The notes under the pieces were generated by a model, which saw only the letters and a program-made list of their open reading frames with translations, was not told where the DNA came from and searched no databases. Positions 22,418-33,059 of a DNA stretch of 64,000 nt are shown here, piece after piece. This DNA is from Rhabditoides inermis (lineage: Eukaryota; Nematoda; Chromadorea; Rhabditida; Rhabditidae). Each line of letters opens with the position of its first letter. Position 1 is the stretch's first letter. Location: NCBI GenBank assembly GCA_963966185.1, contig CAWZYM010000014.1, positions 36,001 through 100,000 on the forward strand, read 5' to 3'. The position numbers and the translations under genes were made by a program.

Positions 22418-25071
22418 GGGAGAGAGAGGGAGAGAGACAGGTGAACTCGCGAACCTTGATGTAGTTTTCAAGATTGCCTCCTGGCATGAGTTCGAGGCAC
22501 ATCACCAAACTGTCACCATCGATCGTCCACCCCAGCAGACGCACACAGTTCGGGTGGATGATCATCTGAATGAGGCGTAGCAATGTATTGACCATGACAA
22601 TGTGTGACACGAGTGTCCCAAGCGTACCTGCATCACAGCCAGCTCCCGCCGCCACTGACCCTTCATCTGTTGCACCTTGACAGCCACGTTCGTCCCCGCA
22701 CTCAACAACGAGGCACATTGAAATTATACGCATGTGCATGCCTTTTCGATTGTTTTTTCATCTACATCTCCTTCTTCCGGCAATTAGGAATTCGCACCAC
22801 GCACCACCGCACCACCGCACCACTACACCACCGCACCATCACACCACTGCACCATCACACCATCGCACCACATTCTATCGCACCACGCTTTATCGCACCA
22901 CCAATCGCACCACCGCCCATGGGTTTTACAAGTATCATTTTTCGCGCGTATTTTCGTAAGAAGCATTTTGCTCATGCATTTTTTAGATATAAGTTCCGTT
23001 TCCAATTTATGTTACTCGTTTTCATAAGTAATATAGTTAATCTTGCTTGAAAAAATAATGGTGTCATATCTGATAATCGCTAGACTTCTATTTGCATAGT
23101 AAGCTGTTTGGTGATGGTGGCGTGTCGTGTTGATTGGTATTCGCATTATCACATTCAGCGTTTACGGACGATTTTTCTTCTTCTTCAAATCTTCGCTATA
23201 GGTGTAGGTAACAGTTGCTGACGTGCGCAGGGCTTGATCACAGACTGCTACATGTCTCATCTAGCAAGTGATGATTTGATCTCTGCATCCATTACTGACA
23301 TTCACAGAACAGTCTGACAGTTACAAGGCAGACTGCTATATAAGTGATAGTTTGTCTGTTCGAGAAGGGATATAACGAGGGTTCAACAAAAAGGACTCAT
23401 CTCACCCCTGGGCACTATGCATGTAAAGAACTAGGTTTGCAAATGTATGACGAAAGACCAACTGATGGTGATGTTGTGGTAAACGTATATGCGGCACGAA
23501 GCGGCATCCGGCATGACGAAAAAATATACATAGAATACATAATTTTTAGCAAGTGGTGCGATAACTTAAGTGGTGGTGCGATGGTGCGGTGTTGCGATAA
23601 CATGTGGTGCGATGGTGCGGTGGTGCGGTTAAATTTGGTGCGATGGTGCGGTGGTGCGATAAAATGTGGTGCGGTGGTGCGGTGGTGTAGTGGTGCGGTG
23701 GTGTGGTGGTGCGTGGTGCGATTTCCTAAAAGCCCCTTCTTCCCTACTCGTTTTCATTCAATGCAGACAACTTCATCTACGCTAGGAACCACAACGTGAG
23801 TTGCAGAGAGCCCGGCGAAATCATGTAACATTTTCTCACTGGACACATGACGTGCTCTAATTAGCATAGAACGATTCGCCATTTCGCGCTGATTCTAACG
23901 GTATCTTATTTATGGGATCATGTACCCTGTAAAGTAGTTAAAATCGGTAAAAAGTGATATGATGACGTCATATTTCTTTGATCTAGCCGCCATCGCTCAA
24001 AGTGAGTAATGAAAAATGCCAACATAAGAGACGTATTTCAACGAGTACGTATTGATTACAGTCAAACAAAACCTAGTGGTACTATTATAAACGAATATGT
24101 TCATTATTTAACTATCGATGACGTCATCAGTGCTTTGATCTAGCCGCCCTCTGTCGCACTTTCCCTATGTGAGCGCGCGCTCTGGGGGGCGGCGCCGTGC
24201 GGAATAAGAGCGCAATGTGAACGATGAACCCTATGAACATTATATATTTTTGAAATCAGCTTGAAATGAACTACATTAATAAACTTATTGCTATACCATA
24301 TCCAAATATTTGAAAATCTCATTGTGGTCCCTACATCTACGCTAAGGTATCAGTTTTCTGCTTGATTTTCAGCTTCACTTTCGTTCGCGATAATTCCCGC
24401 AATGTTATAGTTGATGAATGAAAGTCGATCTCGATGAATGGCGACTCACTCTCCTCCGCGAATGGTTCCCTCGTAGACATCTCCGAACTGGCCGCTTCCG
24501 AGGCGCTTGTTCTTGTGAACTGTCTGCAACCACGCGGATGACGCTCGGACAACGATCATTCGATTCAAGATTAACAATTACTTCGTATTAACGATATCAG
24601 CTGAAAAATGAATGTTTTGCTAATGTAGGCAATACGACGAATACGACATCGAAAACGATCGGACATGTGAGTGCAATAGTCGGGGCTCATGGAACCCACG
24701 ATGTCAGTCATGAGAAGCTGGCCGGTGGCGTGTATCGGGGTTGTCGGCGGCTCCACACTCACCGAGGTGTGCGTGTCCTGAATTAGAGCGAGTGAGAGAG
24801 AAAGAGAAAGAGAGAGAGCGAGGGAGAGAGGAAAAGAGGTAGAGAGAGAGAGAGAGAGAGAGAGAGAATAGCCGCTATTGGCCGCAGGTGACCGTGACAC
24901 TCGTGACAGTGCGTGTGGCAACTGCTCAGTATCCATGCACGTACCTCGCCGATCTTCCTGCCGAGAATCTTGGCGATCCCGTCGGCGGTCGTCGAGACAT
25001 CGAGGCCAAAGTACGCGAGCAGCGAACGATTCATGGCCGGCTCGACTATCTGATTGTGAACGTGTGTCGTT

Positions 25072-25136
<65 letters not shown>

Positions 25137-25276
25137 CCTCTCTATACTGCTGCGAAGCCAGCTGGTAGCTGATCATGGGCATGGCCATACAGTCCCTCTT
25201 CGGTTGGTGCGCGAGCGGCGGAGGCATAGGTGCGGGCGGTACCTAGACATCTCCTTTCACTCACACACTCTCTCTC

Positions 25277-25308
<32 letters not shown>

Positions 25309-27306
25309 TCTCTCTGTCTCTCCCCCTCTCTCTCACACACATTCTCTATCTCTGTTTTCACACATGGACACACACCGGGTACTTCGAGCGGATGTTCAAG
25401 CGAGGGATCGAATAGTTGGCATCCTTCGACGACAGATACGCCACCAAGTCGAACAGCGTGACAAACTCCAAGTCGAACACACAGTACTCGCCGATCGGTG
25501 ACCGCCAGATGACGACCTCCACTATCTTAAACAGAGATGTCATGTTGACATTGTAATAACAAAAGCGAGGGTTTTTTTCAACGACTATGTCACATAACCG
25601 CACACCATAACTTAAATTTCAAATATTTCAAAATTTCAAAGATTAAAAAAATGTTTTGTAACGGACCTTTTTCAAGAGCGTATCAGTTTCTTGCTGCTTC
25701 GGATCGCGACGGTTCGACTTTTTCTTTTCGTCGGAGACAATCTGAATACACGTGTGAGAAAGAGAGAAAGGATTAAAGAAAGTGGGCGAGAAAGCAGAGA
25801 GAAAGAGACTCGCCAGCATGCTGTACTCCGGAAGCTCGGACAGGTTCGCGTTGATTCCAGCTGGCGCGTAGATGATGAAATCACCTTAAAAACTAGGCAA
25901 TTAGGAATTCGCACCACGCACCACCGCACCACCGCACCACTACACCACCGCACCACCGCACCACTACACCACCGCACCACTGCACCATCACACCATCGCA
26001 CCACATTCTATCGCACCACGCTTTATCGCACCACCGATCGCACCACCGCCCATGGGTTTTACAAGTATCATTTTTCGCGCGTATTTTCGTAACGAGCACT
26101 TTGCTCATGCATTTTTTGATATCAGTTCCGTTGCAAAATCATGTTACTCGTTTTCAGAAGTAATATAGTTAATGTTGCTTGAAAAAATAATGGTGTCATA
26201 TCTGATAAACGCTAGACCTCTATTTGCATAGTAAGCTATGGTGGTTGGTGATGGTGGCGTGTCGTGTTGATTGGTATTCGCATCATCACATTCAGCGTTT
26301 ACAGACGGTTTTTCTTCTTCTTCAAATCTTCGCTATAGGTGTAGGTAGCAGTTGCTGACGTGCGCGGGGTTTGCTCCAAGACTGCTACATGTCTCATCTA
26401 GCATGTGATGATTTGATCTCTGCATCCATTACTGACATTGACAGAACAGTCTGACAGTTACAGGGCAGACTGCTATATAAGTGATCGTTTGTCTATCCGA
26501 GAAGGGATATAACGAGGGTTCAACGAAAAGGACTCATCTCACCCCTGGGCACTATGCATGTAAAGAACTAGGTTTGCAGGGGCATAAAATCGAGAGGTCC
26601 CAAGATCAGCAAAACTCCGCCCACTTTTCGACCTCGCCCATGTTTCGGTGTTGCCAAGATACCAACAGACTCTCATGTGCTTTGTGTTTTGGTAACATGT
26701 GCCGCGCGAGGCACGCGTTTTTGTAGCGCGCTCCGCCCACCACCCACAAGTTTCAGGCATTTTAGATTTTTTTTCATATTATGTTTTTTTTCTTACACGA
26801 GTGATGGAAACGCGTATGAAACATAATTGTAATATACATTTTTCGAACGTTCAAACAGACTGGATACAATAGAAAATAAGATGAACAATTAACGAATTTT
26901 TTTTTGTTTTGTTTTTCTCACCTTCCTCTCCTTCCCGTAGACACCCGTGAGCGTCGGAAGGCGAGGCATCGCCCAGAAACCACGCAGCCAGAAACAAAGG
27001 GCCGTTCCCTAAACAGACGATTCAAGGCGCGGTCAGTCTCTTCGAATACATATCAGAAGTGATCCGAAGTAATTCGTTTGAAATTGTGTGAAGTAATTCG
27101 AAAGCAAATCGCAAGATCGGGGAGTAGTTTGAAGGCAATTCGAAGTAGTTTGAGACTGACCGTTACTTCAAGAAACACACTCAGCCATCTTCACTCACTG
27201 TCATAGTAGTCTTTTGCGACCAAAAACGCAGTCGGAACCAGGCCAGTGATCGGCTCGAACACGTTGCTGTTCCCCGTAGTCCAGCTGTAAGATGTGAAAG
27301 TTGATT

Positions 27307-27354
<48 letters not shown>

Positions 27355-28171
27355 ACTAAACTGACAGATAAGAGGAAAGTGCATTAAAGGGCCTCGGCAG
27401 ACTTATCGCAATCGCCGAATCGCCAAGCGTGGCGTTTTCGAATGTTAGCGATTTGCCGGCGATTCGGCGATTTGGTATCAGTCGACGTGATATCTACGTA
27501 CAAGTACTAACAATGTTTGTTATAATTCAATTCAGAACAAACATGCATAGACTAACTCATTTGAACTGAAAAACATAAATAATAAGTTAGGGAATGCACT
27601 TGCGCGCTCTGGATTGTCTGAAATCGCCAAATCGCCAGCCTCGGCGATTTTGGTATCGCCTACACAAAATGATAACTCAACTTGTAATTGAGTATATGAT
27701 TCATATTTTTATGCTTTTTGTGGAACAAGGATATGTTTACAGTAGTTCCCGAGATTGTCTTACACATTATTTGGAATTTCAAACTATCACCAAGACGGTG
27801 TGTTCATAGTTCATAGCGAATTATGTTCAGATATCTGATAAGAGTGAGTATATGTAAGAAACTTATGGAAACAACTATGAAATATGTCAAAACACGACCG
27901 TAATAGTCGTGGCGATTCTGAATTCGCTAATTTCGACTTAGCGATTTCAAAATCGCCAAATCGCCGGGTTTGGCGATTTCTTGGCGATTCGCCGGCGATT
28001 AGTATGCCACCTCAATGGCGATTTCGAAGCAATTTTAGAATCGCTGGCGATTTCAGAAAAGTCGATATGTATGCTTCACTACTGCGATTCGCTGGCGATA
28101 TGGCGATTGCGATAAGTCTGCCGAGGCCCAAAGACAGAGAGATGTAAGAGAAAAGGCGAGAAGGATCGAGC

Positions 28172-28216
<45 letters not shown>

Positions 28217-29307
28217 TTTGCTGAACCGCACCGAGCCAGTGTCCAGCGTATCGGGAGGCGAAGATACTTGTGGACGCCGTCATCTTCGTATTTGCGGCAC
28301 CTGGCAGCAAATGGGTGGCTGGCGCGCGAATGCACTCACTGGTTCTCAGTGGCGATCGCATAGACCGTGTCCTTAGCCACGCATCGCATGTCGAAGAGTG
28401 TCGTCGGACCGAGGTGGTCCCAGAGTACGCAGTGCGGAAACTCCGCCGCCCTCCCCTCGTGGTACATAGCTTTGAACGCACCCGCCTGCAATAAGAGCAA
28501 TACAATTTGGACAAAAAGAGCCACTCGCTTGCACCCCGCGCGCTAGACACTCTGAACGTATACTGTAAACGTATCCGATCATGTTGTTTCGAACAGTTTC
28601 TCCACTCTTTGTTAGGAGAACAAGTGGTTTTGCAATGTTTAGAAAAATCTGATTCCACAAGCTACAGTCGTTACACACATCATAATTTCTTGCCCATAAT
28701 TTCTTGATTTCTTGCCCACCTCTTCGGGAGAACTGAATATCATGCCAGCATCTCGATCGCCGTTCAGCACCAAATCAAGATTCAAGCTGAAAGAAACAAC
28801 ATGACAATAGTATATAGTGTGTTGACTTCTCTGACCGACAAGTAGGAAACGCCGGGATATAAGAAGAAAAAACAAGATGACATTTTTATGTGATACCGGA
28901 TAAATGATGAATTGAATCAAATTCTCCGTACAAAATTGCATAATCCTGCACTGTTATCATGTATGGTTTTCAAATGCTCATTTCATCTGACACCATTAGT
29001 GGGGAAAACATACGAAAATAACATCGAACATCTGATTTGTTTGATTGAAAAATGCATGCACCAGAGCGATATTTTCGATTTTTCTTGCATTGCGTATGTC
29101 TCTAACGGTATGCGTCTTGTTTTACGCGCAGCACTCCGTCTTTCTCTGATCTGATGTATTTCGAGAGCGTACTGGAACTACCTACTACCAATAGTGATAA
29201 AAAGACAAACTGACCGGAAGAACTGCTCGGCCAACTCGTTGTTGGTCGTTACCTCTCCTCCAGTCTCCACCTCGCCCTCCCCCACTAGCTCTTCGGCCTG
29301 AACGAGT

Positions 29308-29363
<56 letters not shown>

Positions 29364-29519
29364 GTACCTCACTGTATCGAGTTGAAACGCTGCTCGCACA
29401 GTCAACATCGTCGCTGAAAGACAGAACCGTACATCGGAAGTGCGTACGGCGACCCACCAGTACGGGACGACTTTCATTGGGAGAAAGACGACGTCATGCC
29501 CGCGCACCACTCGCTCCAT
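20980..29519 (-). CDS. SH3-SH2 non-receptor tyrosine kinase with divergent SH2 pocket
   Basis: Candidate ATG at 29517-29519. N-terminal exons (29430-29519, 29225-29300, 28730-28790, 28335-28490, 28225-28310) are not recognised. An SH3-like end (HWLGAVQ, then ITGLVPTAFL near 27240) leads into an SH2 domain: AAWFLGDASPSDAHGCL (about 26945-27000), GDFIIYAP (25862-25886), EYSMLAIVSD, EYCVFDLEFVTLFDLVAYL (about 25425-25490). A linker follows, then the kinase: GSGQFGDVYEG (about 24455-24490), NVAVKV (about 22670), HGDLAARN (22041-22067), VADFGLTK (about 21935), FKWTAPEVLL and GDVYSIGIVAMEC (about 21690-21770). The last exon (20980-21183) is Lys-rich. The SH2 FLVR Arg is replaced by Tyr, and HRD reads HGD. 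Introns hold a Mutator-like element, its truncated copy, a TTCGAA MITE and a GGCGATT element. Two genes split near 26 kb cannot be excluded, but exon phases join across it. Confidence 0.7.
22126..22275. repeat. (CCTCTT)n/(CCCTCT)n microsatellite
   Basis: Pure pyrimidine hexamer-like repeats lying in a kinase intron. Frames across it on either strand are spurious. Confidence 0.9.
22770..23743. mobile_element. Mutator-like foldback element, full copy
   Basis: The element 22779-23734 is flanked by the exact 9-bp duplication CCTTCTTCC (22770-22778 and 23735-23743). Ends are inverted: GGCAATTAGGAATTCGCACC on the left and the complement of GGCTTTTAGGAAATCGCACC on the right. Each is extended by about 120 bp of GCACCAC-type tandem words. 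A 9-bp duplication with long inverted ends fits Mutator-like elements. The centre has no transposase frame. It lies in an intron of the kinase gene. Confidence 0.85.
25078..25133. repeat. (CT)n microsatellite
   Basis: An uninterrupted CT run of about 56 bp in a kinase intron; similar runs occur at 7098-7130, 22373-22408 (GA), 25267-25310, 27310-27352 (GA), 29310-29360, 29818-29850, 36822-36868, 38171-38219, 41050-41098, 49634-49678 (GA), 51331-51412 (GA) and 62766-62795. Confidence 0.95.
25896..26578. mobile_element. Truncated copy of the Mutator-like foldback element
   Basis: It matches 22779-23434 in the same direction, from GGCAATTAGGAATTCGCACC to GAACTAGGTTTGCA, with a longer GCACCAC block at the left. 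The right inverted end is missing. The left end starts about 10 bp upstream (in gene direction) of the splice acceptor of an SH2-coding exon. Confidence 0.85.
27031..27162. mobile_element. TTCGAA-family MITE, copy 1
   Basis: Bounded by GGTCAGTCTCTTCGAA and the inverted TTTGAGACTGACC, with repeated AAGTAATTCGAA-like words inside. It lies in the intron between the SH3-like and SH2 exons of the kinase gene. Confidence 0.75.
27389..28129. mobile_element. Non-autonomous DNA element with GGCGATT word repeats
   Basis: The two ends are inverted copies of GGGCCTCGGCAGACTTATCG continuing into CAATCGCC. AAA stands on both outer sides, compatible with a 3-bp target duplication (Harbinger-like) but too simple to prove it. 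Both subterminal regions are filled with GGCGATT / AATCGCC words. The AT-rich centre has no transposase. It lies in a kinase intron. Confidence 0.8.
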
Positions 29520-29714
29520 TCCCGACTGATGGAAATGACCACAAGAAGATCGAGATGATTCTCATCGAAACTCAAAACTGAGGTTTGCATAGCCCGTTAT
29601 CACGTATCATGTAATCATATCATACCGGTCATCATATCATGAGGTTTCATACATTCTTTCATTCTTTCCCGCCATTTGTTTGTAATGCGCAGACACATAT
29701 AAGACGTATCGGCT

Positions 29715-29814
29715 AGCGCGCCTCCGCACTAGGTATACAAAAATAGAAAAATAGAAGAATAGTTCGTCTTGCATGTTTAATAGTTGATTGCTCTCTTATG
29801 ACCTCCTCCCCTCG

Positions 29815-29853
<39 letters not shown>

Positions 29854-29952
29854 TCGACACAGTTCTACTCTCCCCTATCTCTCCTCTCTCTCTTCTTCCT
29901 CTTTCACTGTCTCGCTATCTCTTTCTCTCTTTTTCTTCCTCTCTCAATATTA
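29715..29952. repeat. Interspersed repeat block also present at 37868-38345
   Basis: It starts GCGCGCCTCCGCACTAGG and TATACAAAAATAGAAAAATAG and continues through CT-rich sequence with CCTCGACACAGTTCTACTCT and CACTGTCTCGCTATCTCTTT. The same order occurs at 37868-38345. Confidence 0.75.
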
Positions 29953-30479
29953 TATTATCTTTTAAAAGTACTTCCGTAAAAAGTGTTGTTTGTGTTAACC
30001 TGATTCAAGAAAAGCGCATGCATATATTATTAATTTTCGAAAAATCAAATCGTAAACACCTGAACATGAAAACTAACACAAACTTGCTCTTTCAAACGAA
30101 TATAGAATAGTTACACGTAACATTCAGAATAATACGATTGTTTTGTTTATTTAGTGTTTTTTGCGGTTTATTATTTATGGTTTATCAGTAAAATAAAATG
30201 TTATTCGTGATGTTGTTTGACTCAATGTTTCAGGTATAAAAATGTCAAAAAAATAAAACATGGAATTATTCAACATTAATTATTCAAAAATTATTCAACG
30301 TTTTGAAAGAGCAAGTTTGTGTTAGTTTTCATGTTCAGGTGTTTACGATTTGATTTTTCGAAAATTAATAATATATGCATGCGCTTTTCTTGAATCAGGT
30401 TAACACAAACAACACTTTTTACGGAAGTACTTTTAAAAGATAATATATGTCCTTTTGTTGAATTTCATAGAAATTTTCT
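29953..30479. mobile_element. Foldback element, copy 2 (near-perfect 140-bp arms)
   Basis: Arms 29953-30098 and 30299-30446 are near-exact inverted copies beginning with TCTTTTAAAAGTACTTCCGT around a 200-bp AT-rich loop. The right arm is followed by the same ATATATGTCCTTTTGTT ... CATAGAAATTTT tail as the element at 9801-10155. Confidence 0.85.
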
Positions 30480-30539
30480 CTCTCGTCTTCATACATGTAA
30501 CATGTTCTTCTCTCATTATTTCATCAATTTCATTTCAAA

Positions 30540-32558
30540 TTTATTCGATATTTTCTCGTTCTCTCGTTCTCTCCTTCCATTCCTTCCCTCCTTCTCTCCT
30601 TCTTTCCTTCTCTCCTCCTCTCCTTTCCTCCTTCTCTCCTCCCATTCCTTCCCTCCTTCTCTCCTTCTCCCCTTCTCTCCTCCTCTCCTCCTCTCCTTCC
30701 CTCCTTCCTTCCTTCCCTCCTTCTTTCCTTCTCTCTTTCTCTCGTTCTCTCTTTCTCTCGTTCTCTCGTTATCCCTTTCTCTCTTTCTCTCGTTCTCTAG
30801 TTCTCTCGTTCTCTCGTTCTCTCTTTCTCCTCTTTCTCCCTTTCTCTCTTTTCTCTCTTTCTCTCGTTCTCTCTTTTCTCTCTTTTCTCTCTTTCTCTCG
30901 TTCTCTCTTTCTCTCGTTCTCTCGTTCTCTCGTTCTCTCGTTCTCTCGTTCTCTCCGTCTCTCCGTCTCTCCTTCTCTCCTTCCCTCCTTCCCCCCTTCT
31001 CCCTTTCTCTCTTTCTCTTGTTCTCTCGTTCTCTCGTTATCTAGTTCTCTCGTTATTTCGTTTTCTCTTTCTCTCGTTCTCTCGTTCTCTCGTTCTCTCG
31101 TTCTCTCGTTCTCGCGTGTCTCCTTCTCTTCTTCTCTCCTTCCCTCCTTCCCTCCTTCTCCCTTTCTCTTTTTCTCTAGTTCTCCAGTTCTCTCTTTCTC
31201 TCGTTCTCTCTTTCTCTCTTTCTCTCTTTCTCTCGTTCTCTCGTTCTCTCGTTCTCTCGTTCTCTCGTTCTCTCGTTCTCTCGTTTTCTCCGTCTCTCCG
31301 TCTCTCCTTCTCTTCTTCCCTCCTTCCCTCCTACCACCCTCCTTCTCTCTTTCTCTCGTTCTCTCGTTCTCTAGTTATATCGTTCTCTCTTTCTTTCGTT
31401 CTCTCTTTCTCTTGTTCTCTCTTTCTCTCGTTTTCTCGTTCTCTCGTTCTCTCGTTCTCTCGTTCTCTCTTTATCTCGTTCTCTCTTTCTATCCTTCTCT
31501 CGTTCTCTCGTTCTCTCGTTCTCTCGTTCTCTCCGTCTCTCCTTCTCTTCTTCCCTCCTTCTCTCCTTCTCTCTTTCTCTCTTTCTCTCGTTCTCTATTT
31601 CTCTCGTTATATCGTTCTCTCTTTCTCTCGTTCTCTCGTGCTCTCGTTTTCTCGTTCTCTCGTTCTCTCGTTCTCTCGTTGTCTCGTTGTCTCGTTCTCT
31701 CGTTGTCTCGTTCTCTCCTTCTTTCCTTCCCTCCTTCCCGCCTTCTCACTTTCTCTCTTTCTCTCGTTCTCTAGTTCTCTCGTTATATCGTTCTCTCTTT
31801 CACTCGTTTTCTCTTTCTATCGGTTTCTCTTTCTCTCGTTCTCTCATTATCTCTTTCTCTCTTTCTCTCTCTCTCTCTCTTTCTCTCTTTCTCTCTCTTC
31901 TCTCTTTCTCTTTTTTCTCTAGTTCTCTCCTTCTCTCCTTCTCTTCTTCTCTCCATCCCTCCTTCCCTCCTTCTCCCTTTCTCTCTTTCTCTCGTTCTCT
32001 AGCTCTCTCGTTATATCGTTCTCTCTTTCTCTCGTTTTCTCTTTCTCTCGTTTTCTCGTTTTCTCGTTCTCTCTTTCTCTCTTTCTCTCCTTCCCTCCTT
32101 CCCTCCTCCTCCCATTCTCTCTTTCTCTCGTTCTCTAATTCTCTCGTTATATCGTTCTCGCTTTCTCTCGTTCTCTCTTTATCTCTTTCTCTCTTTCTCT
32201 CTTTCTTTCGTTCTCTAGTTCTCTCGTTCTCTCTTTCTATCCTTCTCTTCTTCTCTCCATCCCTCCTTCCCTCCTTCTCCCTTTCTCTCTTTCTCTCGTT
32301 CTCTAGCTCTCTCGTTCTCTTTTTATATCTTTCTCTCTTTCTCTGGTTCTCTCGTTCTCTCGTTCTCTCTTTCTATCCTTCTCTCGTTCTCTCGTTCTCT
32401 CGTTCTCTCCGTCTCTCCTTCCCTCCTTCCCTCCTCTCTTTTTCTCTTTTTCTCCTTTTCTCTCGTTATATCGTTCTCTCGTTCTCTCGTTCTCTCGTTC
32501 TCTCGTTCTCTCGTTCTCTCGTTCTCTCGTTCTCTCGTTCTCTCTTTCTCTCTCCCCT
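30540..32558. repeat. About 2 kb of (TTCTCTCG)n satellite
   Basis: The 8-mer TTCTCTCG is repeated with variants (TTCTCTCT, TTCTCTCC, CTCCTTCC). Because 8 is not a multiple of 3 the frames repeat every 24 bases as a Leu-Ser-Phe-Ser-Arg-Ser pattern, giving very long stop-free frames on the plus strand that are not proteins. Confidence 0.95.
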
Positions 32559-32783
32559 TACTAAATTCCTACTGATCGCAGCCACCAAAGTACATCTGTC
32601 TCTCTCCAAACAGCGTGCTCTCTCGCGTGCTCTCGCGCTCGCCCGCCAGCAGAGGGCTAGCTATCAGCTAGCGTGACTGGAAACGACACCCACCTACCCA
32701 CCCACCCACACGCTGGCCTTTCGCCTAGTGCGAGTGCGAGATCGCTCATAACTTCTTTCGGAGAAAAGATACAAAGATGCCGT

Positions 32784-32943
32784 CAATTAGTGATCTGCCC
32801 TATGGAACCGTGCGAATCTAACTAACATAAATTGGAAGACTTCACATTGTTGCTAACATGTCCTTTGGATATCGCTACTTGAAAATTCTGGCGCGAGCCT
32901 TATTTTAACCCAAGAGAGAGGGCGCTGCGCGCCCTCTCTAATT
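32784..32943. repeat. 160-bp interspersed repeat ending in a palindrome, copy 2
   Basis: Same sequence as 11173-11332 with scattered differences; it ends AGAGAGGGCGCTGCGCGCCC. It lies about 310 bp before the first frame of the second LINE. Confidence 0.8.
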
Positions 32944-33059
32944 CTCTAGAAACAGTATCCGTGTCTGTTCTCTGTGTGAGGAGAGGTGGCTCTGCTGAGC
33001 GAGTGATTCAGGTGTGCGTGCACACCGGTCCCCCAGCATCCCCTCTTGTGTGTGATCTC

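Noticed and set aside
22780..22920. His/Thr-rich protein frames in GCACCAC repeats
   Set aside because: They are produced by the transposon's terminal word repeats.
30455..32676. Long plus-strand frames of Ser/Leu/Phe residues, up to 439 codons
   Set aside because: They are translations of the (TTCTCTCG)n satellite and exist in more than one frame.
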